DNA of 31,593 bases from Stenotrophomonas sp. UBA2302 (GCA_002345545.1 DDVW01000066.1:1-31593), one strand, 5' to 3'; positions 1 through 13,546 are shown, counted from the first letter of the stretch. Notes: a model not told the origin generated them from the sequence alone. Numbers and translations: made by a program.

Positions 1-30
1 GTGGTGTCGGGGTAGAACCCGCTGTCGCAG

Positions 31-1905
31 GTGCTCGGGGCGAGGGCATTCAAGACCCTGAAGACCGATGACTTCCATGCGGCGGAGGATTGGCTGGCCA
101 AGCACTATCAGTCCGCCTATCGCGTGGCCGGCTATCTCCAGCAAGCATCAGCCTGGTTGTCTCTCAACTTCAACCAAAGGTTGGACTATAACAACCGGCT
201 GTCGAACCCAGCCGTCTATGGTCGCTACGGGACCGACGAGGGGCGGGAAGGCAAGCTCGTTCCAAGCGAAATTATTCGTGACCTTTTTCAGGCGCAACAC
301 CGCGAGGATATAATTGCGAAGGATCAGTTCTTCCTCTCGGTCCTGGTCATCATGGTCGGCGCAGGTTTTCGCGTGGGCGAGCTGGCGACGCTCCCGGCCC
401 AGTGTCTGTTGAAGATCGACGGCAAGCTTCATCTGCTTCACCACCCCGAGAAGGGTGGAAAGCCCGTCCCGCGCCCCATTCACCCGCTGCTGGCCGCGGC
501 GGTCGAAGATGCCGTAGGCAGGCTGCTTGAACAGACCAGGGAAGCGCGTGCGCTCGCAAAGCAGCTGCGCGCCTGTCCTCAGCTCGACTGGACTCGCATC
601 CTGGCTGATCGCGAGGCGTTTCGCTATTTCACGGCGAAGTGGGCCCATGAATGGACGGCCAGTTCCGACCATCTGATGATCAATCCGGCTGGAGCCTGGT
701 ACAACAAAGACAACTGCTTCATCGATGCCGTCGGCGTGTACGAAGCAGCCGGGCGAAACAAGTCTCAGGCTGCCAAGAATCTCGGGGTGTGCCGAATGAC
801 GTTCTCTGATCTGCTCGATGTGCAGGAAGCTGCGCGCCGTGGTGAGCTGCCGCAAGTGCGCAACGCAAAATCGCGTGGCCAGACACGCAGCAGTTGGGAC
901 ACCGATCTGCGCGTGATCTCAATATTCAAGCTACAAACACACTGCGGCACGATATTGAGAAAATCAAAAAGCGATCTTGTAAGGGATATTCTCGATGAGG
1001 CTCAGGCTCTCCAACTCCATGGGAGGGTTTATCCAGCGCCGCCGATCGATGAAGCCTTGGAGGCTCGCTTCCAGAGGAAAGTTCAGCCCCTGATAAGGGA
1101 CAAGAAAGGCAGCGCCGTGCTGTACCAAGACGAGGCCCTGCTGATCGTCCAGAAGTATGCTCTGTCCGAGCATCGAGGTACGAAAGACGCGGACTTCACA
1201 TCCATCACGGACTCCCATATCAGTCGCTGGCTGAGTGGTGAGGCGCGCTCGGCAGGCACTAGAAATTCCGAGGACAGCGTCTTTAATCGACTGTGCATCA
1301 TGGACCCGCGTAGTGGTGAGGTCGCCAAGTTCACCACCCACGATATTCGGCACTGGCTCAACACGCTCTATCAGAACGGCGGGCTGACGGAAGACCAGAT
1401 CGCTCTGATCTTCAACCGCAGGTACCGGAAGCAGAATGCTACCTACGACCAAACCAGCAGCAAGGTGCGAACGGAGCGACTGAAACAGGCTGTCCGTGAC
1501 AGGGTCGCGGTTGGACAGGTTGCAGAGACCTACAGCCGGATCGTGGAGTACTCGCGCGAAGACGCTGAGGACTACCTACGTGCCGTGCTCAGGATGGTCA
1601 ACCCGATGCCACATGGCGTCTGTACTTTGGATTGGGCCACGACGCCCTGTCCGCATCACCTGAGTTGCTTTAGCGGAAACGAAGAAGAGTCCTGTGAGCA
1701 TCTGGTCATCGAGCCCTCACACGCCGAGACGATTGAGGAGCTGGAGCGGATACAACGTGAGGCGCAGCTGACGATCGCGGCGATCGAGTCGCAGGGTGTG
1801 GATGAGTCACCCACCATGGATCACTTCAAACGCATTCGCCGCAACATTGCCATAACGCTTGAAGACGTGAATTTGGTCCGCAGCAAGGAGAAGCCGGATG
1901 GCTAG
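31..1905 (+). CDS. Large tyrosine recombinase, Tn554 TnpB-like (5' end uncertain)
   Basis: This is a probable integrase/transposase that cuts and joins DNA through a tyrosine. The first catalytic arginine is visible in AGFRVGEL (R114). The C-terminal box is HDIRHW (H437, R440), followed by the nucleophile candidate Y472 in NATYDQ. A Cys/His cluster after the catalytic domain (C531, C540, C546, C555) may bind zinc. The 624 residues match the unusually long TnpB-type recombinases rather than ordinary 300-400 aa integrases. The GTG at 31 has no convincing ribosome binding site. The same frame is closed by TAG at 13-15, and the protein begins as if in mid-domain, so the true start may lie upstream and the gene may be damaged. 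It overlaps the next gene by 8 nt, which suggests coupled expression. Confidence 0.7.
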   Translation: MLGARAFKTLKTDDFHAAEDWLAKHYQSAYRVAGYLQQASAWLSLNFNQRLDYNNRLSNPAVYGRYGTDEGREGKLVPSEIIRDLFQAQHREDIIAKDQFFLSVLVIMVGAGFRVGELATLPAQCLLKIDGKLHLLHHPEKGGKPVPRPIHPLLAAAVEDAVGRLLEQTREARALAKQLRACPQLDWTRILADREAFRYFTAKWAHEWTASSDHLMINPAGAWYNKDNCFIDAVGVYEAAGRNKSQAAKNLGVCRMTFSDLLDVQEAARRGELPQVRNAKSRGQTRSSWDTDLRVISIFKLQTHCGTILRKSKSDLVRDILDEAQALQLHGRVYPAPPIDEALEARFQRKVQPLIRDKKGSAVLYQDEALLIVQKYALSEHRGTKDADFTSITDSHISRWLSGEARSAGTRNSEDSVFNRLCIMDPRSGEVAKFTTHDIRHWLNTLYQNGGLTEDQIALIFNRRYRKQNATYDQTSSKVRTERLKQAVRDRVAVGQVAETYSRIVEYSREDAEDYLRAVLRMVNPMPHGVCTLDWATTPCPHHLSCFSGNEEESCEHLVIEPSHAETIEELERIQREAQLTIAAIESQGVDESPTMDHFKRIRRNIAITLEDVNLVRSKEKPDG

Positions 1906-2443
1906 ATCAAGTAAGAAATTATCGCCATCTGAGACAAAGCAGCAACTTCGTGGTGAGGCGCTTCAGAATCGGATTGAAATGGTCATCCGCGACTTGGCTG
2001 CAAACGCTAAGAAGTCTGGTGTGAAGTATGAATACAACGCGAGCGCGACTGCCAGGATGGTGCCCACGACGCGTAAGTCCTTGGCGAAACATGGTGAGAT
2101 CGTGGCCCGTATTCTCCAGGACCTTGATGCTCGTCGGCGTATGGCGACTGGCGAGGTCACGGCGGAGCATCTGCGGGATCAGGTCGCCTACCTCAAGGAG
2201 CGGATCGCGGACCGCGATAAGATAATTGCGGCCCTTAGGGCGCACCACATCGACATCTACAAGCGATTCCACGAGCATTCGCTGGATGCGGAACTTCTAA
2301 TTCGGCCCATTCTGCAGAAAGAAAGCGAAGAGAAGGGTGAGTGCATTTTGTGTGGGGTCAAGGCTGAACCCTTAGGAAAGTCAAATCACAAGAGCAATGT
2401 GGTCCAGCTCAAACGAAGAGCATCCACACCAGCTACCAAATGA
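1898..2443 (+). CDS. Small HTH/coiled-coil protein, TnpC-like
   Basis: This 181 aa basic protein is coupled to the upstream recombinase: its ATG lies within the last codons of that gene, and AAGGAG sits about 8 nt ahead of it. Residues about 45-75 (NASATARMV...KHGEIVARIL) look like a helix-turn-helix. Residues about 90-120 (LRDQVAYLKERIADRDKII) form heptad-like coiled coil. Near the C-terminus there is a single CxxC (ECILCG), followed by a basic tail. Tn554 carries an accessory protein of this kind (TnpC) after its two recombinases, and it influences the orientation and frequency of transposition. The assignment rests on position, size and layout more than on clear sequence identity. An unrelated DNA-binding accessory protein is possible. 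Confidence 0.55.
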   Translation: MARSSKKLSPSETKQQLRGEALQNRIEMVIRDLAANAKKSGVKYEYNASATARMVPTTRKSLAKHGEIVARILQDLDARRRMATGEVTAEHLRDQVAYLKERIADRDKIIAALRAHHIDIYKRFHEHSLDAELLIRPILQKESEEKGECILCGVKAEPLGKSNHKSNVVQLKRRASTPATK

Positions 2444-2499
2444 CTTGGAATGCTGAGAGCGATCACGGCCTGAGAGAGTTGGTTCATTGCTTTGACGAA

Positions 2500-4929
2500 G
2501 CCGAACAGTGCCTGGATGTTCTTGTAGGCCCTTCCCGGCTCCGGCCGGAAGAATGTCAGGTCCTTGATGTTTCGGATCCTGGGCATCAGTTGGATCCCCA
2601 GCATGTGGGCCAAGCCGAAGACCGGATAGCTTTGGGCCTGCGTGTCGCCATGGACAATCTCAGGCTGGATGTCGGAAGTGTTGGCCAACAGGCCGTCCAG
2701 GATGTAGATGCCCTCGTGCACGCCACAAGGAATGAAGTGGCTGAACAGCGCCACGTATTTGTCGGACACGTGGTAGTAGCCGATGCCGCCATAGCCACCG
2801 TAGCGGATGTGGTACTCCGACAGGAGGTTGTCTTCGTAGACGCTCCACTTGGTGCCATCTGCTGATGCGCTCTTCCCGCTGCCCCAATAGCCCGGCAGGT
2901 CGAATTAATTGTAGGTATTGATGACCTCTACGATGGCCTTTTCAAGCACATCTTCGGTCACGTATTTGAGATTGAGCCAAGCGACCTGGCGCCGGCTGAA
3001 GCCCTTGATCGACCGCGCCGTCTGCGTCGGGCCCAGGTTGCAGCCATAGCAAAAAAGCGTGGTGATCACGCGCCGAGGAAGATCTTCAACCTGGCTCTCG
3101 GTGCCGGCGATCGGACGGAAGAAGCGGTGCAGATCCAGCCATTGGCTGGCATCGATCAGAACATCGACGATGCTGGACTCGGGCAGCCGTTCAGTGATGA
3201 GGCCGTCCACGGTAGCAATTGCACTGGAGACTTCGGCGCGTTGCCCCTTCCGCAATACCAGACGTCCTTCCAGGATGTCCGCATGCACGTTCTCCGGGAA
3301 ACGCGCGTCGACCTCATCGGCCAGGGCGGTCAGTTGTGTGCGCAACCCAGCCACGAAAGTCGCGGCGTCGGTGGGCAGGCCTGACACCTGCCCATAGGCT
3401 TCCAGTTCCTGGGCCAAGGTGGCTTCATCGACCAGCTGCTCGCGGTAGTCGTCAAAACGCTCGCTGCTGGGAATGAAGAGATCTCCGGACTTCAGCTCGT
3501 CTTTGACCTGCACCAGCACGGCCAGCTCGAAGTACTTGCGGTGCATCCAGCCTGCGCCTGCCGCACTGGCCCGCTTGCCAAACACGTGCTGACGCCAGAG
3601 CTTGGACATCCAATCGAAGTCCTTTTCCGGGTCCAAACCGAGGGAAGCCACCTCGATCAGCTCACGGCGTTGGTTGCGCAGCGACAGCACCGCTGCGATC
3701 AACGGCTCCATTCCAGCATCGTGGCTGGTCGCCCGCAAGTTCATCAGCTCCAGCCCGTTGAACAGTAGCGGCCTGATCGCGCCGTAGGGTTGCAGCATGA
3801 AAGGCAGGTAGTTTTTCCCAGCGTAGGCCATATGTTCTTCGCATTCGGCCAGCAAGGTCGACACTTCCGCTTCCAGGCTGTTGTCGATCGCGTCCACGCG
3901 CTGGCTATCGCTACCATCGAGCTGATAGGCCTGCAGGATCTCTTTGAGCTGGCCGATGAGGAAGTCGGCCCGTTTGGCGTGTTCGAGCTGATACGCCAGT
4001 AGCTTCTGTTGCGCGGTGTTTTCCAATCCACGCACCTGCTTGATGAACAACTCGGCCGCATCGTCCAATGTCTTGGCATGCTGGGCGCGGATGAAGATGG
4101 TGGCCAGCGCATAGCGCTTGTCCGCAGCCAATTCGGCCAACTCACTGGCGTCATAGGCCCGCGCCATTGCACGGAATTGCTTGAGCTTGGGGACCGGTAC
4201 ATCGATGGGAGGCAGCTGCTCAGCCAACTGCTGCAGCATGCGGGTGTGCTGCAGATAGAACCGGACCTCCTTGTTGGTCGGGCGGCCAGGCTCGCGCTTG
4301 AGCGAGTGCCAGCCGGTGAACCTGGACCCTTCCGGTGCGCGCAGCAGTTCATCAATGAGCGTGCGCGTGGCAGGCGTCAGTGCATGGCTGATGCTGCGGT
4401 AGTACCCCAAATTGACCCGCTCGCGGGCACCGATGGCGGCCAGCTCCAGGGTGCGGAAGCCAGGCAGTTCGTAGCGATGGTGCACCAGCTCTTCAAGCAG
4501 GACGTTCACGATGTCTGGGATGGTGTGCTTGGTCTGGGCTGCGGCGGTGGCCACCGTATCCAGCCAAGCCAGCCCCGACTTGTCCAAGGGACGTACCCCA
4601 ATGAACTGCCGAAGTTGTGGCATATGCCGGCGCTTGCTGCCGGAGACGTCATAGCGTTCGAGCTGGTCGGAGGCCAGCACGCGGCCGAGACGTGCGGCCT
4701 TGGCGATGTGCTGCCGGATCCGCTCAGGCACCTCCGCCAACAGCGTGAAGTAGCCTAAGCGTTGGAAGAGCTTGAGATGGATCAGTACCGCCAGCTGCGG
4801 ACCCGGCTGGGCAGTCAGCTGCTTGGCAAAGGCGATTTCAGCTGCGGTAGGGGTATAGACCTCCTCCAGTTCCTTGGCGGTGGGATCAGGCTTCAGTCGC
4901 GGGTAGGCGGTCTCGTGAAGGGTAGCCAT
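2500..4929 (-). pseudogene. tnpA: Tn3-family transposase, nonsense-mutated and 3'-truncated
   Basis: The protein starts MATLHETAYPRL at 4929, with the DUF4158-type N-terminal region at residues about 10-170 and the DDE region from about 585. The first catalytic Asp is visible in SIVDVL (D589). After residue 674 the frame meets TAA at 2907-2905, where relatives would have an ordinary codon, possibly CAA. The same frame then resumes perfectly (FDLPGYWGSGKS) and contains the second catalytic Asp in SADGTKW (D691) and the conserved RIRNIKDLTFFRP stretch. Homology stops after NIQALF at about 2503, so the third acidic residue and the C-terminus are missing. The full family length is about 950-1000 aa. 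The gene follows the recombinase by 24 nt on the same strand. It should be inactive unless complemented in trans. Confidence 0.88.
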
Positions 4930-4953
4930 TGGATCCGGAGGTTGTGAGGGGAA

Positions 4954-6225
4954 TCAGTCCCAGTGCCGGCCGTCGTCTGTACTGAGTGACGCTTCCAGGA
5001 AACACTGGTGCGTATCGGCCATGCGGTGCATGTCATCGAGCAACGTGGCCAGGATTTCATCCAGATCCCGGTCGGGATCGGTGGGAACAGTCAACCGGTA
5101 CTCGCTGCTGGCGGTGTTCAGGCGCATAGCCTTGAACGGGGCCAAGCAGATCTCTTCGATCCGACCCCGGGCTCTGGCCGCGCCGCGGCCGGCGCGGGCA
5201 AACGGGGTCAGCACCAGGCGTAGGCGCAGCTGCAGGGCAGATTTGCCCTCGGGCGCCGGCAGCACCATCGTCGGAGCTGGCGCGGTTGGGCTGGGCAGGC
5301 TCGCTTCAATGCGATCCCGGGCGAACGGGTCACGCCCGTCCAGGTAACGCATGGCCGAGTGCACATCGCGCCAGCCCACGTACTCCATCAGCGCCTTCAT
5401 ATCCCAGCCTTGGTCGTTGGCCCAGCTGGCAAACCCGCGGCGCAGCGAGTGGCTGCTGTGGAGCCCAGCATCGGCAAACCCGGCACTGGCCAGCAACTCG
5501 CGCAGCAAGCGCACCAAACTGTTGGGATGGAGGCCTTCGGCGCTTATCTGGCCCCACTGGTTGACCGCTCGAAACACCGGCCCTTCTTGCACGCCAGCCG
5601 CCTGCAGCCACGTCTGGGTCGCCTCCACCGGACACAGCCGCGACAACGCTGGCACTTTGTAGGTGACGCCGGCGGCCTGCCTATCGCCCTTGCTGCGCGG
5701 CAGGAAGCAGGTCATCCCCTGTCCCGGCACCAGCGTGAGATGGGCCACTTCCAGCCGCAGCAGTTCATCGCCGCGAAAGCCACGCCAGAATCCGAGCAGC
5801 ACCAGCGCTCGGTCCCGTTGGTGGCGAAGCGCTGCCGCTCCATCGCCCCGGGCATGCGCCGCAGCGATCGCTGCAGCCAACCAGTCATCGAGCTCGACCA
5901 GCCGCCGAATCTGGAGCGGCGCGGCTTGCTTGACCTGGCCCGGGTGCAGGGTCTGGATGCCTTTGAGCACCTTGCGCACCAGCGGCGACCGGGTCGGGTC
6001 GACAAAGCCGTGGTCGCGGTGCCAAGAGGCAATGGCGGCCAGCCGGTGGCGAAGGGTGCTGGTGGCCAGGGTCTGCGCATACGCGGCCAGGTAGCGGGCC
6101 ACGCTGTCCGGTGTCGCTGGGAGGTGTCCTTGCCACTCGACTTCAAAGTGCCGCAGCGCCGACGCATAGCTGCGCACCGTGTTCTGGCGCGTGGCCGCAT
6201 CGAGGTAGCGGTCCAGTTCGGTCAC
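4954..6225 (-). CDS. Tyrosine recombinase of Tn3-family transposon (TnpS/TnpI type)
   Basis: This is a site-specific recombinase that probably resolves transposition cointegrates. Residues about 1-95 form a SAM-like core-binding domain (RYLDAATRQNTVRSYASALRHF). The catalytic set is complete: R151 in GFRGDEL, K179 in PRSKGD, H259/R262 in HSLRRG, W285 in YVGWRD and nucleophile Y294 in MRYLD. A 120-residue C-terminal extension of unknown role follows. GTG at 6225 was chosen because it overlaps the stop of the MerR gene as GTGA and because relatives begin near ELDRYL. An in-frame ATG at 6279 would add 18 residues and overlap merR by 58 nt. tnpA starts 24 nt downstream, an arrangement like tnpI-tnpA of Tn4430, while the sequence type suggests TnpS. 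Confidence 0.85.
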   Translation of the reverse strand: MTELDRYLDAATRQNTVRSYASALRHFEVEWQGHLPATPDSVARYLAAYAQTLATSTLRHRLAAIASWHRDHGFVDPTRSPLVRKVLKGIQTLHPGQVKQAAPLQIRRLVELDDWLAAAIAAAHARGDGAAALRHQRDRALVLLGFWRGFRGDELLRLEVAHLTLVPGQGMTCFLPRSKGDRQAAGVTYKVPALSRLCPVEATQTWLQAAGVQEGPVFRAVNQWGQISAEGLHPNSLVRLLRELLASAGFADAGLHSSHSLRRGFASWANDQGWDMKALMEYVGWRDVHSAMRYLDGRDPFARDRIEASLPSPTAPAPTMVLPAPEGKSALQLRLRLVLTPFARAGRGAARARGRIEEICLAPFKAMRLNTASSEYRLTVPTDPDRDLDEILATLLDDMHRMADTHQCFLEASLSTDDGRHWD

Positions 6226-6635
6226 TGGCGCGTGGCCTCCACCGAGGCCGGCTGCCGCAGCGTTGACAGGATGGTGCATTCAGCCCGCTGCCCGCCGTGG
6301 CAACTGGCAATCACCCGTTCCAGCTCGCTGGCCATGCGCTGCAGGTCGGCCATGCGCGCCCGCACGTCGGTCAGATGGCTGCGGGCCAGCCGATCCACGT
6401 CCCCGCACGAAAGCTCTTCATCGCCCGCCAACTGCAGCAGGCTGCGGACCTCCTCCAGGCTGAAGCCCAGGTCCCGGCCGCGCGCAATGAAGCGCAGTCG
6501 CTCGATGTCGGCCGGGCCATAGACCCGGTAGCCATTGCCCGAGCGCCCCGGGCGCGGCAGCAGGCCGATCCGCTCGTAATAGCGGATGGTCTCCAGATGG
6601 CACCCACTGGCGTCGGCAGCCTCACTGATTTTCAT
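6222..6635 (-). CDS. MerR-family heavy-metal sensor (CadR/PbrR/ZntR-like)
   Basis: This 137 aa regulator has the standard N-terminal winged HTH (SEAADASGCHLETIRYYERIGLL), a dimerisation helix and a C-terminal metal loop. C77, C112 and C120 with H113 match the Cys pattern of Cd/Pb/Zn sensors such as CadR and PbrR, so Cd(II), Zn(II) or Pb(II) are the likely inducers. It should bind the dyad within the divergent promoter at 6647-6677 and activate the efflux operon when metal is present. ATG at 6635 was chosen because MKISEAA is the typical family start; the longer open frame upstream is non-conserved. Its stop overlaps the start of the transposon recombinase, so the sensor may be co-transcribed with the transposition genes. 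Confidence 0.9.
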   Translation of the reverse strand: MKISEAADASGCHLETIRYYERIGLLPRPGRSGNGYRVYGPADIERLRFIARGRDLGFSLEEVRSLLQLAGDEELSCGDVDRLARSHLTDVRARMADLQRMASELERVIASCHGGQRAECTILSTLRQPASVEATRQ

Positions 6636-6646
6636 TCGTAGTGCGC

Positions 6647-6677
6647 TTGACTCCGTAGTAGCTACGGACTTTACCCT
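6647..6677 (+). promoter_or_regulatory. MerR-type promoter and operator for the efflux operon
   Basis: A -35 box TTGACT (6647-6652) is separated by 19 nt from a -10-like TACCCT (6672-6677). The overlong spacer is the hallmark of MerR-activated promoters. Inside it lies the dyad ACTCCGTAG (6650-6658) / CTACGGACT (6662-6670), with one mismatch and a 3-nt centre. It points at the CDF gene starting at 6741 and lies just upstream of merR on the other strand, so it probably also governs merR. Confidence 0.88.
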
Positions 6678-6740
6678 CACCGGCTGTGCCATGCCAGCGG
6701 TCCGCCTGGGCCTGGCTTCCCTGCGACTGGAGATGTTCCG

Positions 6741-7358
6741 ATGAGTGATTGCGGCTGCCACCACGAGGCCAAGAACGCGCAGGAGCGGCGCGTGCTCTGG
6801 ATCGCCCTTGCCCTGAATGCGGCGATGGCCGTGATCGGCGGCATCGCCGGCTGGGTTGCCCATTCCACAGGCCTATTGGCCGACGCGCTGGACATGCTGT
6901 CTGACGCCACCGCCTACGCCATTGGCCTGGTCGCCATCGGGCGCACGGCCCGCTTCAAGGCGAACGCAGCCTGGGTCAGTGGCAGCGTATTGCTGGTGCT
7001 GGGCGTGGGTGTGCTGGTGGAGGTCGGCCGTCGCGTGATGTACGGCGCCGAGCCGGTCAGTGGCTGGATGATCGGCACGGCGCTGCTGTCGCTGGTGGTC
7101 AATATGACCGTACTGCGCATGCTGGCGCCGCTGAAGTCCGGCGAAGTGCATCTGCGGGCGACCTGGTTGTTCACCCGCGCCGATGTGGTGGCCAATGTTG
7201 GGGTGATCCTGGCCGGCCTGTTGGTGTGGTGGTTGGCTAGCCCCTACCCGGATTTCGTGATCGGCGCCCTGATCGGTCTGTATGTGATCAAGGAAGCCTT
7301 CGAGATTCTCGGTGATGCCCGCCGGGCACGTGCCGACGCGCGCAAGACACCTGCATGA
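6741..7358 (+). CDS. Short cation diffusion facilitator (CDF) transporter
   Basis: This inner-membrane metal/proton antiporter is predicted to export Zn, Cd or Co from the cytoplasm. The 205 residues hold about six hydrophobic helices. The N-terminus is rich in ligands (CGCHHE). The TM2 site is visible as DALDMLSD (D48, D51, D55), and a TM5 Asp is at FTRADVVAN (D148). Full-length CDFs are about 300 aa. This one ends right after TM6 and lacks the cytoplasmic C-terminal dimerisation domain, which seems to be encoded separately at 13222. GGAG lies 8 nt before the ATG, just downstream of the MerR-type promoter. The stop overlaps the next start as ATGA. It is the first gene of the operon. Confidence 0.88.
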   Translation: MSDCGCHHEAKNAQERRVLWIALALNAAMAVIGGIAGWVAHSTGLLADALDMLSDATAYAIGLVAIGRTARFKANAAWVSGSVLLVLGVGVLVEVGRRVMYGAEPVSGWMIGTALLSLVVNMTVLRMLAPLKSGEVHLRATWLFTRADVVANVGVILAGLLVWWLASPYPDFVIGALIGLYVIKEAFEILGDARRARADARKTPA

Positions 7359-7711
7359 TCGCCCTTGGCCGGCTGCGGACGGGCCTACGCTGGCTGCTGC
7401 TGGCGCAGCTGGCGGTGGGTTTGCTGGTCCAGCCGGTCTTAGGTCTGGCGAGCGAACTGCACGTTCACATCCATCCGACCATTGCCGCCCATGGGCCGGC
7501 AGTGGCCGCACCGGCACCTGAGCGCGGCATCGGCGCCGCCTTGCACCGCCTTCAGCAGCTGGCGTTGTGCTGCAGCCAGGCCGCGCAGCCCCCTGAGATC
7601 CTGCTGACCGTTGCGGACATCGGCCGGCATTTGCCGGTGATGCAAGCCAAAGCGCGCACGTATCCGCACGAGCACCCGGTCGCGCCGTTCCGGCCCCCGA
7701 TCGCAGGGTGA
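7355..7711 (+). CDS. Small exported His-containing protein, CzcI-like position
   Basis: This 118 aa protein has a hydrophobic N-terminal segment (residues about 12-32) that looks like a signal peptide or single anchor. HVHIHP follows, then a CC pair mid-protein and an HEHP motif near the C-terminus, all possible metal ligands. It starts in a 4-nt ATGA overlap with the CDF gene and precedes czcC, the place occupied by czcI or similar small periplasmic proteins in other efflux operons. Sequence identity to CzcI or DUF2946 proteins is not clear to me. A periplasmic metal-buffering or regulatory role is inference from composition and position. Confidence 0.65.
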   Translation: MIALGRLRTGLRWLLLAQLAVGLLVQPVLGLASELHVHIHPTIAAHGPAVAAPAPERGIGAALHRLQQLALCCSQAAQPPEILLTVADIGRHLPVMQAKARTYPHEHPVAPFRPPIAG

Positions 7712-7797
7712 TGTCCGCCGGCAGCGCCAGCCTAGCGATCTGCTGCTGTGCGCGGCGGTGATCGCTTGTTGATATCGAAACCCTTCGGAGTACTTCC

Positions 7798-9071
7798 ATG
7801 CATGTGCGATTGGCGGCCTTGGCCGCATGGCTGCTGTTGAGTGCGGCGGCAACGCCGGCGGCGGCAGCCGAGGTGATGACCTTGGATGACGCGTTCGCGC
7901 GTGTGGCCCAAACCCATCCCGAGCTGCGCCTGGTTGATGCGCGAGCCACTGTCCTCGCTGCCGAGCGCGATCGGGCGGTGCAGCGACCGCCGTGGACGCT
8001 CGGTGCCGAGGTCGAAAATGCGCTGGGCACCGGCGCGGACCGTGGCTTGGACAGCGCCGAGTTGACCTTGAGCCTGAGTTCGGTGCTGGAGCGCGGCGGC
8101 AAGCTCGACGCCCGCCGTACCTTGGCACAAAGCCGGATTGATGCGCTGGCCGTGCAGCGCGAGACCGGGCGCCTGGACTTGCTCGCCGAGACGGCGCAGC
8201 GCTATTTGGCTGTCGTTGGTGCCGACCGACAACGCGGCCTAGCGGACATGGATGTTGGCCAGCGCCAGCGAACCGTGGCCGCCGCCAGGCAGCGCCTGCA
8301 GGCGGGCGCTTCACCCGAGTCGGTGCTGCTCACCGCGCAGGCAGCGCTGGCGCGGGCCGAGCTGACGCGTGATCGGGCCGTGCAACAGCGACTGGCCGCC
8401 CGTCAGCATCTGGCCGCGCTGTGGGGCGAACGTACTCCCACCTTCGAGGTGATCCCGGCCGATCCGATGGCCCTGCCGGCGATCGCCTCCATGCAGACGC
8501 TGGCCGATGAGCTGGAGCGGACGCCGGAACTGGCGCAGTTTGCCAACGCTCGACGGATCGCGCAGGCACGACTGCAGCTGGCGCATTCAGCGGCCTCACC
8601 GGACCTGTCCTGGCAGCTCGGTGTGCGCCGCCTGCAGGAGTCCGACGACACCGCGCTGGTGGCCAGCCTGTCCATGCCGCTGGGCAGCCGCAGCCGCGCA
8701 CAGCCAGAGATCCGCGCCGGCGAAGCCGAGCTGGAGGTCCTGACGATCGAGCGCGAGGCCAAGGGCCTGTCGCTGTATTCCACGCTGGTCGAAGCCCATG
8801 GCCGCTACACCGTGGCACAGGCCGAGGTAGCGCGCCTGCACGGCGACGTGTTGCCGAAGCTGGCCCGAGCCGAGCAGGCTGCTGAGCGTGCCTATCGTGC
8901 TGGGGCGATCAGCTACCTGGAATGGGCACAGTTGCAGTCCGAACGCACCGCCATGGCCCAGCAACAGCTGGACGTCGCCTTAGATGCGCAGCGCGCCCTA
9001 ATCGAAATTCAACGACTGACCGGCCAGGCGCTTGTCACGCCGCCGGCGGCCGCTTCACTTGGAGATAGCCC

Positions 9072-9075
<4 letters not shown>
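7798..9075 (+). CDS. czcC: Outer-membrane efflux protein of CBA system (CzcC-like, TolC family)
   Basis: This is the outer-membrane channel of a tripartite heavy-metal exporter. It begins with a clear signal peptide (hydrophobic LAALAAWLLLSAAATPAAA, cleavage near residue 22). Two OEP repeats of long amphipathic, Ala/Gln/Arg-rich helices follow (residues about 30-210 and 230-410), ending in YLEWAQLQSERTA and a short tail. The 425 aa length is normal for CzcC/CusC-type proteins. GGAG stands 8 nt upstream of ATG 7798. The 85-nt gap before it holds no evident promoter, and its stop overlaps czcB by 4 nt. The substrate is inferred from the neighbouring CzcA and MerR genes. Confidence 0.9.
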
Positions 9076-13500
<4,425 letters not shown>

Positions 13501-13512
13501 TCACTGCCGGCG

Positions 13513-13546
13513 GCTCTATGCGTCTGCACTGGCAGGCGCATAGAGC
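13513..13546. terminator. Hairpin between convergent efflux and defence operons
   Basis: Fifteen-base arms (13513-13527 and 13532-13546) pair with one internal G-T mismatch around the loop ACTG. It stands just after the last efflux gene on the plus strand and includes the 3' end of the minus-strand helicase gene. There is no long T-tract on either side, so intrinsic termination is plausible but not certain. It could instead protect the 3' ends of both transcripts. Confidence 0.45.

Larger units (their letters stand above)
1..2500 (+). mobile_element. Right end of a Tn554-like site-specific element
   Basis: Two overlapping plus-strand genes, a very large tyrosine recombinase and a small HTH/coiled-coil protein, resemble the tnpB-tnpC end of Tn554-type elements. 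Immediately beyond them, at about 2500, a Tn3-type transposase reading frame starts abruptly in mid-protein on the opposite strand. The simplest reading is that this element inserted into that tnpA and that its right end lies between 2444 and about 2505. The left part of the element (a tnpA-like recombinase would be expected) lies outside the window. By eye the GC content is lower than in the flanking DNA. The exact end and any core sequence could not be fixed. Confidence 0.5.

Noticed and set aside
2440..2865. 141-residue plus-strand frame at the element junction
   Set aside because: It is the complement of the conserved tnpA DDE region and starts within the stop of the TnpC-like gene.
5359..6522. 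Plus-strand frame of 387 residues over the recombinase/merR region
   Set aside because: Both minus-strand genes have full catalytic or metal-binding motifs; the plus frame has none.
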